Shown here: positions 1-7,615 of the stretch, piece after piece
Position numbering within the stretch: the stretch's first letter is position 1
Layout: the number at the start of each line of letters is the position of its first letter
Assembly (NCBI GenBank): GCA_002292945.1
Contig: DBCG01000108.1
Location: 420-34,396, forward strand
Reading direction: 5' to 3'
Origin: Proteobacteria bacterium UBA964
GTDB taxonomy: Bacteria; Pseudomonadota; Gammaproteobacteria; Steroidobacterales; Steroidobacteraceae
DNA length: 33,977 bases
Notes under the pieces: generated by a model
Databases searched by the model: none
Told to the model about the DNA's origin: nothing
Seen by the model: the letters and a program-made list of their open reading frames with translations, nothing else
Made by a program: the position numbers and the translations under genes

Positions 1-724
1 CCCCGCCATAGGTCCGTGCGTCCCGCCCGTCGCCGATGCCGTGCACGCGCACCGCACAGATGCCGCTGAGCGGCAGCCGCCGACGCCGTACACGGATGTT
101 AGCCGTCGGGAAGCCGAGTGTGCGACCGAGTTGCTGGCCGGCGACCACCCTACCCCGCATGCTGTAGCGGCGACCGAGCAGGCGTGCAGCGCCCTCGAGG
201 TCGCGCGCGGCGAGCGCGGCGCGGATACCGGAACTGCTGACGCGCGCCGAATCAGCCGCCACCGGTGCGATCACCTCGACACCGAAGCCAAGACGCAGGC
301 CCGCTTCGCGCAGGAAGTTGGCGTTGGCGGCGCCTCCGCGACCGAAGTGGAAGTCGTGGCCGACCACCACGCCTGCGACCTGCAGGCGTTCATGCAGCAG
401 GCTCACGAAGCCGGCACCGTCCATGCCGCGCAGCCGCCCGTCGAAACGCAGCAGCACGAGCGCATCGAGGCCGCTGCGCTCGAGCAGGCGCACGCGCTCG
501 CGCAGGTTGGTGAGGCGGGCAGGCGGTTCGGCTGGTGTGAGGAACTCTCGAGGCAGCGGCTCGAAGGTCAACAGCAGCGCGGGACGCCCCGCCGCCGCAG
601 CCTGCGCGCGCGTCGCATCGATCAGCGCCCGGTGGCCGAGATGCAGACCGTCGAAGCTGCCGATCGCCACGATGCCACCGCGGTGCTCCGCCGCGAGGTT
701 GCCGACACCGCGCACGAGATCCAT
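1..724 (-). CDS. ribF: Bifunctional riboflavin kinase/FMN adenylyltransferase RibF, C-terminal part outside window
   Basis: RibF phosphorylates riboflavin to FMN and adenylates FMN to FAD in the cytoplasm. About 241 codons are visible. The N-terminal FAD-synthetase domain shows GSFDGLHLGH (nucleotidyltransferase HxGH-type motif, residues about 22-31), then VVGHDFHFGRGG and SSSGIRAAL. The start of the riboflavin-kinase domain follows, with GRTLGFPTANI. The reading frame runs off position 1, so the kinase catalytic part is missing only because the window ends. The ATG at 724 overlaps the murJ stop by one base (TGATG), implying translational coupling. In Pseudomonas the order murJ-ribF-ileS-lspA is usual, so ileS probably lies beyond the left edge. 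Assignment is secure from motifs and context. Confidence 0.95.
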   Translation of the reverse strand, partial: MDLVRGVGNLAAEHRGGIVAIGSFDGLHLGHRALIDATRAQAAAAGRPALLLTFEPLPREFLTPAEPPARLTNLRERVRLLERSGLDALVLLRFDGRLRGMDGAGFVSLLHERLQVAGVVVGHDFHFGRGGAANANFLREAGLRLGFGVEVIAPVAADSARVSSSGIRAALAARDLEGAARLLGRRYSMRGRVVAGQQLGRTLGFPTANIRVRRRRLPLSGICAVRVHGIGDGRDARTYGG

Positions 725-2289
725 CAGCGCCCCTCGCCCGCGCGCAGGTGCGCCGGTCGCATCCCGGAGACCCACAGCACTGCCGCATAGGCCGCCGCAC
801 CCGCGGCGATCAAGGCCAAAAGATAGAAGGCGCGATACATCGGCGGTGCCGAAAGCCAACGCGCGAGATCCTTCGACAACGCGAGCAACAGACCCGCCAT
901 CACCGCATTGGCGAGGAGGACCCGGCCGATGAGCGCGCCCCAACCGGCGCGCGGCGTGTAGACCCCGGAGCGCCGCAGACCACGCCACAACAGGAAGGCG
1001 TTCACGGCCGCCGAGATGCAGGTCGAGGTGGCCAGCAGCACGAAGGGGGTCGCAAAACCCGCGTAGTGCGCCGGCAGCACCACCAGCAGATTGATCGCCA
1101 TGTTCACGCCGAGCGCGATCAGCCCGACCCGGACCGGCGTGCGGGTGTCCTGGCGCGCGAAATAGCCGGGCGCGAGCACCTTGACGAGACTGAAGCCGAT
1201 GAGCCCCCAGGAGTAGGCCATCAGGCCGTACTGCGTCATCTCGACATCGCGCGCGGTGAAATTGCCGTAGCCGAAGAGCGTCGCCGTCATCGGCCCGGCC
1301 AGCACCAGCAGACCGACCGCAGCCGGCACCACGACCAGCACCACGAGCCGCAGCGACCAGTCGAGCGTACCCGAGAAACGCTCGGCATCGCCCAGCGCGT
1401 GCTGCGCCGAGAGCCGAGGCAGGATCACGGTGGCGAGCGCGATGCTGAACACGCCGAGCGCGAACTCCATCAGACGGTCCGCGTAATAGAGCCACGCGAT
1501 GCTGCCGGTGACGAGGAACGAGGCGATCAGCGTGTCGAGCAGCAGGCTCACCTGCGCCATCGAGGAGCCGAAGATGCCGGGCAGCATGAGCTTGCCGATG
1601 CGGCGCACACCCTCGGCGGCCGGCTGCCAACGAGGACGACCGAGCAACCCGAGGCGTGCGACCCACGGCAACATGAAGAGCAGTTGCGCGACACCCGCGA
1701 CGAACACGCCGATCGCGAGCGTCACACCGGGGTTCTGCGCATCGCTCGCGATCGCCACCGCGAACAGGATCATCACCAGGTTCATGATCACCTGGGTGAA
1801 CGCCGGCACCGCGAAGCGTCCGTAGCTGTTGAGCACACCGCTGAAAAGCGCGACCAACGACACGAAGAAGAGATACGGGAAGGTCCAGCGCAGCATCTCG
1901 ACCGCGAGCTCGTACTTGCCGGGCTGCTGGGTGAAACCCGGCGCGAACCCGAGGATCACGAGCGGCGCGGCGATGACGCCGAGCACGGTCACGCCGATCA
2001 GGACGGTGCCGAGGGTACCGGCGACGCCGCCGACGAGCTCACGCACCTCGTCGTGGCTGCGCCGTACCTTGTACTCCGAGACCACGGGGACGAAGGACTG
2101 CGAGAACGCCCCCTCGGCGAACAGGCGGCGCAGGAAGTTCGGGATCTTGAACGCGACCAGGAATGCGTCCATCAGCGTGCCGGCGCCGAAGGCCTGGGAA
2201 TAGACCATGTCGCGCAGCAACCCGGTGATGCGGGACAGGAGGGTGGTCAGTCCCACCACCGAGGTGCTCTTGAAGATGGCGCGGCTCAT
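724..2289 (-). CDS. murJ: Lipid II flippase MurJ (MviN)
   Basis: The 521-residue polytopic inner-membrane protein belongs to the MVF branch of the MOP exporter superfamily and flips lipid II for peptidoglycan synthesis. The N-terminus has the family signature: LLSRITGLLRDMVYSQAFGAG, then DAFLVAFKIPNFLRRLFAEG, carrying the conserved Arg and Asp residues of the central cavity. About 14 hydrophobic segments span the rest, and the length matches E. coli MurJ (511). It is divergent from rpsT across about 120 bp and coupled to ribF by a one-base overlap. A possible -10 (TACACT, minus strand, about 2318-2323) lies upstream, but I see no convincing -35. The tail ends in a basic stretch after the last membrane segment. 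Confidence 0.97.
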   Translation of the reverse strand: MSRAIFKSTSVVGLTTLLSRITGLLRDMVYSQAFGAGTLMDAFLVAFKIPNFLRRLFAEGAFSQSFVPVVSEYKVRRSHDEVRELVGGVAGTLGTVLIGVTVLGVIAAPLVILGFAPGFTQQPGKYELAVEMLRWTFPYLFFVSLVALFSGVLNSYGRFAVPAFTQVIMNLVMILFAVAIASDAQNPGVTLAIGVFVAGVAQLLFMLPWVARLGLLGRPRWQPAAEGVRRIGKLMLPGIFGSSMAQVSLLLDTLIASFLVTGSIAWLYYADRLMEFALGVFSIALATVILPRLSAQHALGDAERFSGTLDWSLRLVVLVVVPAAVGLLVLAGPMTATLFGYGNFTARDVEMTQYGLMAYSWGLIGFSLVKVLAPGYFARQDTRTPVRVGLIALGVNMAINLLVVLPAHYAGFATPFVLLATSTCISAAVNAFLLWRGLRRSGVYTPRAGWGALIGRVLLANAVMAGLLLALSKDLARWLSAPPMYRAFYLLALIAAGAAAYAAVLWVSGMRPAHLRAGEGR

Positions 2290-2346
2290 GAGGGCCCGGC
2301 TTGGGAATCAGCCGGGTAGTGTACCGAAGGCGCGGCATCATCGCCG

Positions 2347-2375
2347 TTGACATCCCAAGGTCGCAGCACCAAAAT
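2347..2375 (+). promoter_or_regulatory. Sigma-70 promoter of rpsT
   Basis: A perfect -35 TTGACA (2347-2352) is followed by a 17-bp spacer and a -10 CAAAAT (2370-2375, four of six matches). Transcription should begin near 2382, giving a leader of about 27 nt before the GTG at 2409. The position directly upstream of a ribosomal-protein gene supports it. Confidence 0.75.
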
Positions 2376-2408
2376 ACGCGCCGTTTTCAGCCCCCCAGAG
2401 CACACTAA

Positions 2409-2672
2409 GTGGCCAACACCAAGTCCGCAGAGAAGGCCGCCCGCCAGGCCGTCAAACACCGTTCCCAGAATGTCGCCCTGCGCTCGCGCCAGCGATCCAC
2501 GCTGCGGGTCGCCAACGAAGCGATCGCCGCCGGCAAGAAGGACGAAGCGACCGCGGCTGTCCGCACTGCCACCTCGTCGGTCGACTCGCTGGTGAACAAG
2601 GGCCTTGTGCACAAGAACAAGGCCTCGCGTCACAAGAAGCGCCTCGCCGCCAAGCTCAAGAAGCTAGCCTAA
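2409..2672 (+). CDS. rpsT: 30S ribosomal protein S20
   Basis: The 87-residue basic protein starts MANTKSAEKAARQAVKH and ends in a Lys-rich tail (KKRLAAKLKKLA), the typical S20 sequence and length. S20 binds 16S rRNA early in 30S assembly. The start codon is GTG, and the leader has no strong Shine-Dalgarno, only AGAG about 9-12 nt upstream. E. coli rpsT also uses a non-AUG (UUG) start and is translationally autoregulated, so the weak start here may serve the same purpose; that is inference. It is transcribed divergently from murJ and convergently to the TfoX-domain gene. No clear intrinsic terminator is visible in the 40 bp after the stop, apart from a GC hairpin near 2690-2703 without a T tract. 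Confidence 0.98.
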   Translation: MANTKSAEKAARQAVKHRSQNVALRSRQRSTLRVANEAIAAGKKDEATAAVRTATSSVDSLVNKGLVHKNKASRHKKRLAAKLKKLA

Positions 2673-2712
2673 AAAGTCGGCCTAAGACCGCCCTGGCGAG
2701 GGCGCCCGGACC

Positions 2713-3225
2713 TCAACGTCTGGGCTTTCCCGCACCGCGCCCTCTCTTCACGGAGGGCCGCCTGTTCCTCTCGATCGGCCCCTCGAACGGCATCCCCGGC
2801 ACCCACGGACCCAACTCGGTGGCCGAGGACTCTGGGGCCTTTACGGGGGTCTTCGCCCCCGCTCGACCGCCACGGGCGGGCGCTTTAGCCCCCGCACCGA
2901 CCCCGCCCGCCGCCTCGAGCGCCAAGAGCAACGGCAGCCGTGCCTTGCTGGCGGCCACCTCCCGCCAGTCTCGACCCTCCGGCCACGGCTCCAGCGCCCC
3001 CACGAGGGCCCAGAGCAGGTTCAACGACCCCCGACCCTCGGCTGCACGGCTGACCGCCAGATAGGCCGCCAGGGCGCCTCGGCGACGCAGCGACTCGGTG
3101 CTTAGGATGCCGACACCAGCCAGCAGCTGCTCGGCACGCGGACCGAGATTACGCAGGTCGCGGATCCGCAGCCGGAACTTGCCCGCCGCGATGCGGCGGC
3201 GGACCTTGGCGTTGCGGTCAGGCAT
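2713..3225 (-). CDS. TfoX C-terminal-domain protein (no N-terminal TfoX domain)
   Basis: The 170-residue protein contains a TfoX/Sxy C-terminal domain (helix-hairpin-helix-like). Residues about 20-100 include LRNLGPRAEQLLAGVGI, a STESLRRRGALAAYLAV helix and SLNLLWALVGALE followed by GRDWREVA, all family hallmarks. The N-terminal TfoX domain of full-length Sxy is absent. Residues about 110-170 are a low-complexity, Ala/Pro/Lys/Arg-rich tail, probably disordered and possibly nucleic-acid binding. The ATG at 3225 has AGGGG 8 nt upstream and lies 20 nt after the obgE stop, so it is probably co-transcribed with obgE. In Pseudomonas, proB occupies this place after obgE. Full-length TfoX activates competence genes with CRP, but the role of lone C-terminal domains is not established. 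Confidence 0.85.
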   Translation of the reverse strand: MPDRNAKVRRRIAAGKFRLRIRDLRNLGPRAEQLLAGVGILSTESLRRRGALAAYLAVSRAAEGRGSLNLLWALVGALEPWPEGRDWREVAASKARLPLLLALEAAGGVGAGAKAPARGGRAGAKTPVKAPESSATELGPWVPGMPFEGPIERNRRPSVKRGRGAGKPRR

Positions 3226-3245
3226 GCCAACAGCCCCTGCGCCGA

Positions 3246-4316
3246 TCAGTTGTCGGCGTCGGGATCAAACGCCGCCCGAGCGCTACCTGCGGCCGCTTCG
3301 GCCGCCGCGCGCTCCTCGAGGAAGGTCATGACCGCCTCAGTGAGCGCACGGGTGCCGGCACCGCTCACGCCGGACACCAGGAACCAGGGTCCCTTGAAGC
3401 GCAGCGCGCGGATGATGGCACGGGCTTTCTTCTCGGCCTCATCGGCCGGCAGCAGGTCGGACTTGGTGAGCACCAGCCAACGCGGCCGGGCGGCGAGCTC
3501 CTTCGAGAATTTCTTCAGCTCGGCGACGATCGCACGCGCATCACGAACCGGATCGGCTGCGGGATCGAGCGGCGCGATATCGACGAGGTGCAACAGCACC
3601 CGGGTACGCTGCAGGTGGCGCAGGAAGCGGATACCGAGACCCGCACCCTCGGCAGCCCCCTCGATGAGCCCCGGGATGTCGGCCATCACGAACGAGCGGT
3701 GCTCGCCGCAGTAGACCACGCCGAGGTTCGGATGCAGCGTGGTGAACGGGTAATCGGCGACCTTCGGACGCGCCGAGGAGACCGCACGGATGAGGGTGGA
3801 TTTGCCGGCGTTCGGAAAACCGAGCAGACCGACATCGGCGATCACCTTGAGCTCGAGCTCGAGCAGCCGCTTCTCGCCGGGCAGACCGGGACCGAACTGG
3901 CGCGGCGCGCGGTTGGTGCTGGTCTTGAACTTCGCGTTCCCCCAACCGCCCTTGCCGCCCCGGGCGACCTGCAGGACATCGCCGGCGCGCACCAGATCGC
4001 CCAACTGCTCGCCGGTCTCGGTATCGCGCACCACGGTGCCGACCGGAACCGCCACATGAAGGTCTTCGCCGCCGCGACCGGTGCAGTCGTTGCCGCTGCC
4101 GGCTTCGCCGGACTGCGCCTTGAAATTGCGCTCGACCCGGAAGTCGGCGAGCGTGTTGATGCCCTCAGCGGCGCGCAGGAAGACCCCACCGCCATGACCG
4201 CCGTCGCCGCCGTCCGGTCCGCCGAACGGCATGAACTTCTCGCGCCGAAAACTCATGCAGCCGCGCCCGCCGTTGCCGGCCTGCACCCGCATCTTTGCCT
4301 CGTCGACGAACTTCAT
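3246..4316 (-). CDS. obgE: GTPase ObgE/CgtA
   Basis: Obg is an essential ribosome-associated GTPase that acts in 50S maturation and the stringent response. The 356-residue protein has the glycine-rich Obg fold at residues 1-158 (MKFVDEAKMRVQAGNGGRG). The G domain follows: G1 GFPNAGKST (166-174), G2 within YPFTTLHPNLGVV, G3 DIPGLIEGAAEGAGLG and G4 TKSD. A short acidic tail closes it. The ATG at 4316 has AAGGAG 9 nt upstream. It follows rplU-rpmA but is separated from rpmA by an intrinsic terminator, so it depends on read-through or on its own promoter, which I could not identify. The TfoX-domain gene follows on the same strand. Confidence 0.97.
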   Translation of the reverse strand: MKFVDEAKMRVQAGNGGRGCMSFRREKFMPFGGPDGGDGGHGGGVFLRAAEGINTLADFRVERNFKAQSGEAGSGNDCTGRGGEDLHVAVPVGTVVRDTETGEQLGDLVRAGDVLQVARGGKGGWGNAKFKTSTNRAPRQFGPGLPGEKRLLELELKVIADVGLLGFPNAGKSTLIRAVSSARPKVADYPFTTLHPNLGVVYCGEHRSFVMADIPGLIEGAAEGAGLGIRFLRHLQRTRVLLHLVDIAPLDPAADPVRDARAIVAELKKFSKELAARPRWLVLTKSDLLPADEAEKKARAIIRALRFKGPWFLVSGVSGAGTRALTEAVMTFLEERAAAEAAAGSARAAFDPDADN

Positions 4317-4349
4317 CGGCTCATGCTCCTTGGCCGTTGCACCAGCCCT

Positions 4350-4380
4350 TAAACGAAAACCCCGGCGCTCGGCCGGGGTT
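4350..4380 (-). terminator. Intrinsic terminator after rplU-rpmA
   Basis: A 9-bp perfect stem (4358-4366 with 4372-4380, AACCCCGGC/GCCGGGGTT) encloses a 5-nt loop. On the minus strand it is followed by a T-rich stretch (TTTTCGTTT). It lies between rpmA and obgE and so would attenuate transcription into obgE. Confidence 0.8.
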
Positions 4381-4407
4381 CGCGATGTCCGGGAACGCGG
4401 AGGCCGA

Positions 4408-4665
4408 TCAGTCGGCGACGACGCTCACGAACATCTTCTGCTCGGCACCCCGGCGACGGAAAGCCACTTTGCCATCCTTCAGGGCGAACAGCGTGTGATC
4501 GGTGCCGATGCCGACATTCAGCCCCGGGCGGTAACGGGTCCCGCGCTGGCGGATGATGATGTTCCCTGCGATGACCTGTTCGCCACCGAAGGCCTTCACG
4601 CCGAGTCGCTTGCTGTGGGAATCGCGGCCGTTCTTGGTACTGCCGCCTGCCTTTTTATGTGCCAT
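4408..4665 (-). CDS. rpmA: 50S ribosomal protein L27
   Basis: The 85-residue protein starts MAHKKAGGSTKNGRDSHSKR, the classic L27 N-terminus that reaches toward the peptidyl-transferase centre. There is no cleavable N-terminal extension of the kind seen in Firmicutes. The core GNIIIRQRGTRYRPG and the C-terminal VAFRRRG are conserved. The gene lies 27 nt after rplU on the same strand and is surely in its operon. It is followed by an intrinsic terminator. Confidence 0.98.
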   Translation of the reverse strand: MAHKKAGGSTKNGRDSHSKRLGVKAFGGEQVIAGNIIIRQRGTRYRPGLNVGIGTDHTLFALKDGKVAFRRRGAEQKMFVSVVAD

Positions 4666-4692
4666 GAGGGTGTGCTCCGGAAAATGACGGGA

Positions 4693-5007
4693 TCAACCGG
4701 CGTGGATGCCGGTGACCTTGATCTCGGTGAACTTCTGGCGGTGGTTCTTCATGCGCAGGTAGTGCTTGCGCCGCCGGAACTTGACGATGCTGACCTTGTC
4801 CCCTTGACCGTGGCGCTGCACGGTGGCGGTGACGGAGGCACCGGCGACCTTCGGCGAACCGACGGTGACCGAATCGCCCGAACCGACGAGCAGGACGTCG
4901 CCGAACTTGACCTCGGTGCCAGCGTCTGCGGTGAGAAGTTCGATGCGCAGGACCGTGCCCGCCTCGACCCGATACTGCTTGCCGCCCGTGGCGATGACCG
5001 CGTACAT
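4693..5007 (-). CDS. rplU: 50S ribosomal protein L21
   Basis: The 104-residue protein starts MYAVIATGGKQYRVEAGTVL and contains VKFRRRKHYLRMKNHRQ near the C-terminus, both diagnostic of L21, which binds 23S rRNA. The ATG at 5007 is preceded by GGTGGAG at a 5-nt spacing, a strong ribosome-binding site. A near-consensus sigma-70 promoter lies about 30 bp upstream. It is the first gene of the rplU-rpmA operon and is divergent from ispB, the order found in many gamma- and betaproteobacteria. Confidence 0.98.
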   Translation of the reverse strand: MYAVIATGGKQYRVEAGTVLRIELLTADAGTEVKFGDVLLVGSGDSVTVGSPKVAGASVTATVQRHGQGDKVSIVKFRRRKHYLRMKNHRQKFTEIKVTGIHAG

Positions 5008-5034
5008 GTTGACTCCACCCGGAAAAGGTCGCGC

Positions 5035-5063
5035 ATTCTACTGGCCGACCCCCTGCCGGTCAA
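5035..5063 (-). promoter_or_regulatory. Sigma-70 promoter of rplU-rpmA
   Basis: On the minus strand, -35 TTGACC (5063-5058), a 17-bp spacer and -10 TAGAAT (5040-5035) are five-of-six matches to consensus at ideal spacing. The start point would be near 5028, leaving a leader of about 21 nt that contains the GGTGGAG ribosome-binding site. Confidence 0.85.
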
Positions 5064-5114
5064 ACTCTGCGGGGCCTCTGCACCCCTTTTTGGGCCCTTT
5101 CCCGCTGATTCGGC

Positions 5115-5120
5115 TAGGAT
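5115..5120 (+). promoter_or_regulatory. Putative -10 element of ispB, leaderless geometry
   Basis: TAGGAT at 5115-5120 ends 7 nt before the ATG at 5128, so transcription would begin at or next to the start codon. The AGGA inside it could instead be read as a weak Shine-Dalgarno. No -35 is evident. Confidence 0.45.
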
Positions 5121-5127
5121 GCCGCCG

Positions 5128-6102
5128 ATGAACGCGCTACAGACCGTCAAGGCGCTCGTCCAGAACGACCTGGTCGCCGTCGATGCTGTCATCCGCGCCA
5201 GCATGAAGAGCACGGTGCCCTTGGTCGATCAGGTGGCCGAGCACATCATCGCCGGGGGCGGAAAACGCATCCGGCCGCTGATCGTGCTGCTCGCTGCCCG
5301 GGCCTGCGGCTACCGCGGCGCGAGCCATATCGACGCCGCCGCCTTCATAGAGTTCATCCACACTGCAACGCTGCTGCACGACGATGTGGTCGACGGCTCG
5401 GAGCAACGCCGTGGCCGCCGGACGGCCAATTCGGTCTACGGCAACTCCGCGAGCGTTCTGGTCGGCGATTTCGTCTATTCCCGCGCCTTCCAGATGATGG
5501 CGGCCATCGGTTCCCAGCGCGTCATGGAGATCATGTCCGAGGCGACCAACGTCATCGCCGAGGGCGAAGTCCTGCAGCTGATGAACGCCGGGGACCCGGA
5601 CACCACCCAGCAGCGCTACCTCGAAGTGATCTACCGCAAGACCGCCAAGCTCTTTGAATCGGGCGCCGAGGTCGCTGCGGTGCTCGCGGGTGCAAGCCCG
5701 AGCCAGCAGCGCGCGCTCGCTGAGTACGGCAAGCACTTGGGCACGGCCTTCCAGTTGATCGACGATGTCCTCGACTACCAGTCCGACCCCGCCGAGCGCG
5801 GCAAGAATCTGGGTGACGATCTCGCCGAGGGCAAGCCCACCCTGCCGCTCATCCAGGCCCTGCGGCTCTCCGGGGACGAATCCGTCAAGCAGATGATCCG
5901 TGGCGCCATCGAGCGCGGCGGGCTCGACCAGCTCGAGGTCATCGTCGCCACGATTGAATCGACCGGGGCACTTGAGTACACTCGCCGCCTCGCACAGGAC
6001 GAGGCCGATCAGGCGTTGACCGCGCTGCAAGCGCTACCCGAAACGCCATGCAAACAGGGCCTTGTGACGCTCGCCCGGTTCGCCGTCGAGCGCAGTTCTT
6101 GA
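5128..6102 (+). CDS. ispB: Octaprenyl diphosphate synthase
   Basis: The enzyme is a trans-polyprenyl diphosphate synthase that makes the ubiquinone side chain. The 324 residues align throughout with E. coli IspB. The first Asp-rich motif is DDVVD (85-89) in FIEFIHTATLLHDD; the second is DDVLD (212-216) in GTAFQLIDDVLDY. GGGKRIRP (43-50) and the VLVGDFVYSRAFQMM segment are also conserved. The frame is open far upstream, but homology begins at MNALQTVKAL, and a TAGGAT -10-like box lies just before this ATG. An ATG at 5119 is the alternative start. It is divergent from rplU, and tRNA-Pro begins 3 nt after the stop. Confidence 0.96.
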   Translation: MNALQTVKALVQNDLVAVDAVIRASMKSTVPLVDQVAEHIIAGGGKRIRPLIVLLAARACGYRGASHIDAAAFIEFIHTATLLHDDVVDGSEQRRGRRTANSVYGNSASVLVGDFVYSRAFQMMAAIGSQRVMEIMSEATNVIAEGEVLQLMNAGDPDTTQQRYLEVIYRKTAKLFESGAEVAAVLAGASPSQQRALAEYGKHLGTAFQLIDDVLDYQSDPAERGKNLGDDLAEGKPTLPLIQALRLSGDESVKQMIRGAIERGGLDQLEVIVATIESTGALEYTRRLAQDEADQALTALQALPETPCKQGLVTLARFAVERSS

Positions 6103-6105
6103 GAT

Positions 6106-6182
6106 CGGGATGTAGCTCAGCCTGGTAGAGCACTACGTTCGGGACGTAGGAGTCGGAGGTTCAAATCCTCTCATCCCGACCA
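6106..6182 (+). tRNA. tRNA-Pro(CGG)
   Basis: The 77-nt cloverleaf has acceptor arms CGGGATG/CATCCCG (6106-6112 with 6172-6178), discriminator A and an encoded CCA (6180-6182). The anticodon stem ctacg/cgtag encloses the loop TTCGGGA, giving anticodon CGG, which reads CCG. The C1-G72 first pair is typical of bacterial tRNA-Pro, and the D-loop and T-arm (GGTTCAAATCC) are standard. It begins only 3 nt after the ispB stop, so it is probably processed from an ispB-tRNA transcript unless it has a promoter inside ispB. Confidence 0.97.
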
Positions 6183-6318
6183 TTCCCCGCCTGCAAACCC
6201 TCCCCCGTCATCCTGCTGGATGATGCAGAGATGCGGAATCGATGCCCGACGACGCGATTACCGTGCGTCATCGCCGTGCGCCCTCAAAGATTCCTGCGAT
6301 TTGAAGCATCTGCTTCGG

Positions 6319-7533
6319 CTAAGCCAACACACCCCGCTCGCGCAACCGCGGCAGCGTCACTTCCAACAGTTCCCGCGCCTCGATCCGCAACTGCGCACGC
6401 ACCCGCGCGGTCTCGACGAGCACACGACCCTCATGCACCAGGTGCTGCCCGAGGCGCGTCAGCATGGCCTCGGCATCCCGAGCGACCGAGGCCGCATCCA
6501 CCGCACCGCTCCGCCAGGCCGCCAGCATCAGCATGGCCGAGCAGCCGACCTCCACCCCGCCGCCGGTCTGCGGGTCGGCGAGCCAGGCCATGCCCGGACT
6601 GCACGACGCCAGCGCGAGCAGACGGTCGTTCAAGATCTGGACATCCCGCAACGGGTCATCCCGCCGACGACACGGCGTGGCGGTCGCCCCCTCGTCCATC
6701 GGCGGGGCACCGTCTTTGACGAAATACTCGCGCCGGAACCGTGCGCCTGACGCCAATTCCGCTTCGTCTGCCTGCGCCGCGAACGACAGACCCACCGACC
6801 GCATCGCCGCGGCGACCTGCGCGGGAGGCATCGGCGCCCAATCGCGGTTGAAGAACTCATGCGCGAGGTAGGCGACGCCTTTGTGGCGGATCGCCCGCAG
6901 TTCCGCCTCGATACCCGGGCAGGCCTCGAGCACGAGCGGATCGCGCAGCACGCGCATCTGCGCATCGCGCAACGCGGCCTCGATACGATCGGCGCGCGGC
7001 AGGTCCGCTGGCAACGCGGCGGCGTAGGCCACCATCATCTCGCGCAGCGGCAGCATCGGCGCCCAACCGGGCAGCGCGTTGTACGACACATAGAGCACCC
7101 CACCGGCCCGCAGCCTGCGCGCGACGAGTTCGAGGATGCGTTCGCGGTTCGCTGCAGACACCCAACTCCAGACGCCGTGAAGACCGATGAAGTCGAACCG
7201 AGGCAGGTCATCGCGCGCACAGAACACCGCGAACGTCTGATCGGCCGCTTCTAGACGCGCGTCGGTGCCCGCCACGAGCGCCCGCACATGCGCCGCATGC
7301 GATGGGATCAGATCGGTGCCCCACCACGCCGCCCCGCCCGCGACTGCGTGGATGGCGAGGCTCATGCCCTGGCCGTAGCCGAGTTCACAGGCAGCGGCGA
7401 CCTCGGGCGGCTCGACCCCGGCGCGTCGCAATACGGCTTGCATGCGCGCCGGATCGAGTTCCGGGTGGTAACCGAAGGTGTAGGGGATGTCCTCCACATA
7501 TCCGTCGGCCCCGTTCTCGCTGCGTCGCTCCAC
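6319..7533 (-). CDS. SAM-dependent methyltransferase with methyltransferase regulatory domain
   Basis: About 404 residues. The N-terminal half is a class I methyltransferase: motif I is CELGYGQGMSLAIHA, followed by WWGTDLIPSHAAHVRAL and FDFIGLHGVWSWVSAANRE. After it, VLYVSYNALPGWAPMLPLREMM leads into a region typical of the methyltransferase regulatory domain family (PF10119). The N-terminal GYVEDIPYTFGYHPELDP is also a hallmark of that family. The substrate is unknown. The frame is open to 7794, but homology starts near GYVEDIPY. The GTG at 7533 is chosen because a TACCAT -10-like box ends 6 nt upstream, and no Shine-Dalgarno is visible. It is divergent from the DUF2147 gene and convergent with tRNA-Pro. 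Confidence 0.85.
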   Translation of the reverse strand: MERRSENGADGYVEDIPYTFGYHPELDPARMQAVLRRAGVEPPEVAAACELGYGQGMSLAIHAVAGGAAWWGTDLIPSHAAHVRALVAGTDARLEAADQTFAVFCARDDLPRFDFIGLHGVWSWVSAANRERILELVARRLRAGGVLYVSYNALPGWAPMLPLREMMVAYAAALPADLPRADRIEAALRDAQMRVLRDPLVLEACPGIEAELRAIRHKGVAYLAHEFFNRDWAPMPPAQVAAAMRSVGLSFAAQADEAELASGARFRREYFVKDGAPPMDEGATATPCRRRDDPLRDVQILNDRLLALASCSPGMAWLADPQTGGGVEVGCSAMLMLAAWRSGAVDAASVARDAEAMLTRLGQHLVHEGRVLVETARVRAQLRIEARELLEVTLPRLRERGVLA

Positions 7534-7539
7534 GGCGGC

Positions 7540-7545
7540 ATGGTA
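7540..7545 (-). promoter_or_regulatory. Putative -10 element of the methyltransferase gene, leaderless geometry
   Basis: TACCAT on the minus strand (7545-7540) is followed by 6 nt and then the GTG at 7533. No ribosome-binding site fits between them. Confidence 0.4.
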
Positions 7546-7615
7546 TCGCCAGGAGGATGTTTTGCGGCATCCTTGGTCCCACGGCGTCTGCCGCCTGCCT
7601 TGACCGGAGTGACCG

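Noticed and set aside
748..2319. Open frame of 523 codons antisense to murJ
   Set aside because: Its translation is rich in Arg, His, Asp and Gln without hydrophobic core or known motifs; it is the high-GC shadow of murJ.
2673..2712. Terminator after rpsT
   Set aside because: A GCCCT/AGGGC hairpin (2690-2703) exists but lacks a T run.
5009..5040. TTGACT at 5009-5014 as a -35 for ispB
   Set aside because: The only -10-like sequence (CATTCT) needs a 19-bp spacer and matches poorly; it would also leave a long leader.
4231..5127. N-terminal extension of ispB across obgE, rpmA and rplU
   Set aside because: IspB homology starts at the ATG at 5128; the extension is antisense to three ribosomal-locus genes.
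6183..6318. Terminator after tRNA-Pro
   Set aside because: Small hairpins such as CATCC-TGCT-GGATG are present, but none is followed by a T tract on either strand.
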